From JAJKIP01 sp040509055 (GTDB taxonomy: Bacteria; Bacteroidota; Bacteroidia; Chitinophagales; Chitinophagaceae), in the NCBI GenBank assembly GCA_040509055.1, contig JBEVLT010000123.1, positions 1 through 22,569 on the forward strand: a DNA stretch of 22,569 nt, read 5' to 3'. Each line of letters begins with the position of its first letter. Within the stretch, counting starts at the first letter, position 1. This document shows positions 22,012-22,569 of this stretch, one piece after another. The position numbers and the translations under genes are program-made. The notes beneath the pieces are model-generated. The model was given only the letters and a program-made list of their open reading frames with translations. It had not been told where the DNA came from and made no database searches.

Positions 22012-22019
22012 CAAAGAAA
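22012..22019 (-). promoter_or_regulatory. Possible -7 box abutting the histidine kinase gene
   Basis: On the minus strand TTTCTTTG has one mismatch to TANNTTTG and is followed by C. As for the tolC-like gene, exactly four bases separate it from the ATG, so a leaderless message would result. No -33 TTG is visible. The mismatch lowers confidence. Confidence 0.3.
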
Positions 22020-22179
22020 GATACTGAATAATGAATGGAAGAGTTGTACCGGTCGTGAAGGGGAATGTATAGATGAATGGGAAAGAGAACCAGGAACCTG
22101 CCTGCCCGCAGGCGGTGATACTGCGGTACAGAGAAACGCTGGAATAAACTTTGTTTTCTCTCTGAGCGAAATCAGGCAA

Positions 22180-22199
22180 TGGGGTCAGGTCTAACCCCA
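22180..22199. repeat. Palindromic hairpin with GGGGTCAGGTCT motif (REP-like)
   Basis: TGGGGT (22180-22185) and ACCCCA (22194-22199) form a perfect 6-bp stem with an 8-base loop. The sequence GGGGTCAGGTCT resembles motifs that I recall from REP elements mobilised by REP-associated (RAYT) tyrosine transposases. No transposase lies nearby. It could also end transcripts, but no T tract follows on either strand. It stands between the histidine kinase and the riboswitch promoter. The 22008-22179 stretch before it holds no gene that I can support. Confidence 0.35.
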
Positions 22200-22276
22200 C
22201 CATTTCCTGGCGATGCTCTTTGTCTTTGTGTGGCTAGGGTTCAAAAAAATCTTCCCTCCTATCCCGCCCGGTTGTT

Positions 22277-22284
22277 TACATTTG
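22277..22284 (+). promoter_or_regulatory. -7 box of the cobalamin riboswitch transcript
   Basis: TACATTTG is an exact TANNTTTG match and is followed by C. The expected start, about 5 bases further on, coincides with the first base pairs of riboswitch stem P1 at 22288. This gives mutual support to the promoter and the aptamer boundary. No -33 TTG is seen at the usual distance. Confidence 0.65.
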
Positions 22285-22287
22285 CCC

Positions 22288-22455
22288 CTGATTGGGTTCC
22301 CGTGCTTAACCGCCGGGATGAAAAGGGAATCCGGTGCAAATCCGGAGCTATCCCCGTAGCTGTAAGGGTTTTTGAATTGCTGAATCTTCATACCACTGTC
22401 CCCCGGGACGGGAAGGTGTTCAGCAGGACCCGAGCCAGAAGACCTGCCTGATCAG
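22288..22455 (+). promoter_or_regulatory. Cobalamin (adenosylcobalamin) riboswitch
   Basis: All the conserved core elements are present in order: GGTTCCCGTG at the start of P2, AAAAGGGAATCCGGTG (about 22320-22335), CAAATCCGGAGCTATCCCCG, the loop TAGCTGTAA, then CCACTG (22393-22398), GGGACGGGAAGG, and the B12 box GAGCCAGAAGACCTGCC (22432-22448). The outer stem P1 is formed by CTGAT (22288-22292) and ATCAG (22451-22455). In known cases binding of a B12 coenzyme to this RNA turns off the downstream gene, usually a BtuB-type TonB receptor or a B12 biosynthesis or B12-independent enzyme gene. The regulated gene lies beyond the right edge. It is oriented away from the histidine kinase operon. Confidence 0.95.
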
Positions 22456-22569
22456 TTAATAACAATTCAGCTTTCGGGTGAAAAGCGTGAAATGTAAAAG
22501 CTGTAAAGCATTTATATTTCCCTCTCTTTTGTTTCCGGAAGCAGTCACCAAAAACTTTTTCATAAACAT
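22456..22569 (+). promoter_or_regulatory. Riboswitch expression platform and leader up to the window edge
   Basis: No start codon with a convincing reading frame appears before the edge. CAGCTTT (22468-22474) can pair with AAAGCTG (22497-22503), while the inner CTTT (22471-22474) can instead pair with AAAG (22482-22485), so two exclusive structures are possible. No T tract follows the larger hairpin, so control of translation is more likely than termination. Any 3' part of the platform would be outside the window. Confidence 0.4.

Noticed and set aside
22073..22147. 24-codon frame MNGKENQEPACPQ... on the plus strand between the kinase and riboswitch
   Set aside because: Too short, no promoter or neighbour support; such frames are expected by chance.
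22191..22451. Open frames on both strands through the riboswitch region
   Set aside because: The region is an RNA aptamer with all conserved core elements; the frames are incidental.
1..22569. Search by eye for CRISPR arrays, tRNA or rRNA genes, transposases, integrases and toxin-antitoxin or defence genes
   Set aside because: Nothing matching was seen; the only tandem repeat is the short heptad array in hemW.

Overview
This window comes from a Bacteroidota chromosome, most likely Chitinophagaceae or a close relative. Several things point there: the type IX secretion/gliding genes gldK-gldL-gldM, families typical of the phylum (DUF4271, DUF6089, LytS/LytTR pairs, SusD-less TonB receptors), almost no Shine-Dalgarno sequences, and repeated use of the Bacteroidota -7 promoter box TANNTTTG, here nearly always followed by C. 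The DNA is moderately GC-rich. No rRNA, tRNA, CRISPR array, transposase or phage gene is visible, so this is mostly core genome.

Layout. Positions 1-2.5 kb (minus strand) hold the start of gldM, then gldL and gldK, the trans-envelope motor and periplasmic ring of the type IX secretion system; a strong hairpin terminator sits between gldK and gldL. From 2.6 to 8.5 kb (minus) come a thioredoxin-fold DUF255 protein, a uroporphyrinogen-III synthase-like HemD, a DUF4271 membrane protein and a TamA/BamA-like outer-membrane protein. hemW (8.5-9.7 kb, plus) is divergent from the last of these and starts at TTG. From 9.7 to 13.7 kb (minus) there is a TolC-type channel, an HlyD/MacA-type adaptor, gpsA and an unannotated 35-residue membrane microprotein. 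From 13.8 to 16.3 kb (minus) a MetC-like PLP enzyme is paired with an APC amino-acid permease. A TonB-dependent receptor (16.4-18.5 kb, plus) converges on, and overlaps, an unknown 175-residue protein. Upstream of that gene lie a possible structured leader, a DUF6089/PorG-like barrel and a LytS-type histidine kinase with a LytTR response regulator (20.2-22.0 kb, minus). The right edge carries a REP-like hairpin and a complete cobalamin riboswitch on the plus strand whose target gene lies outside the window.

How it fits together. Much of the window serves the cell envelope: T9SS core, Omp85 protein, TolC/adaptor pair, TonB receptor, DUF6089 barrel and a membrane sensor. A smaller set concerns tetrapyrroles and their relatives: hemD, the heme chaperone hemW and the B12 riboswitch. 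No clearly new multi-gene system is visible. The items most worth a second look are the gldK/gldL terminator, a heptanucleotide repeat inside hemW, the 35-residue microprotein after gpsA, promoter boxes that abut start codons (possible leaderless mRNAs), and the leader of the unknown 175-residue gene. Similarity calls are made by eye from family knowledge; no database search was run.
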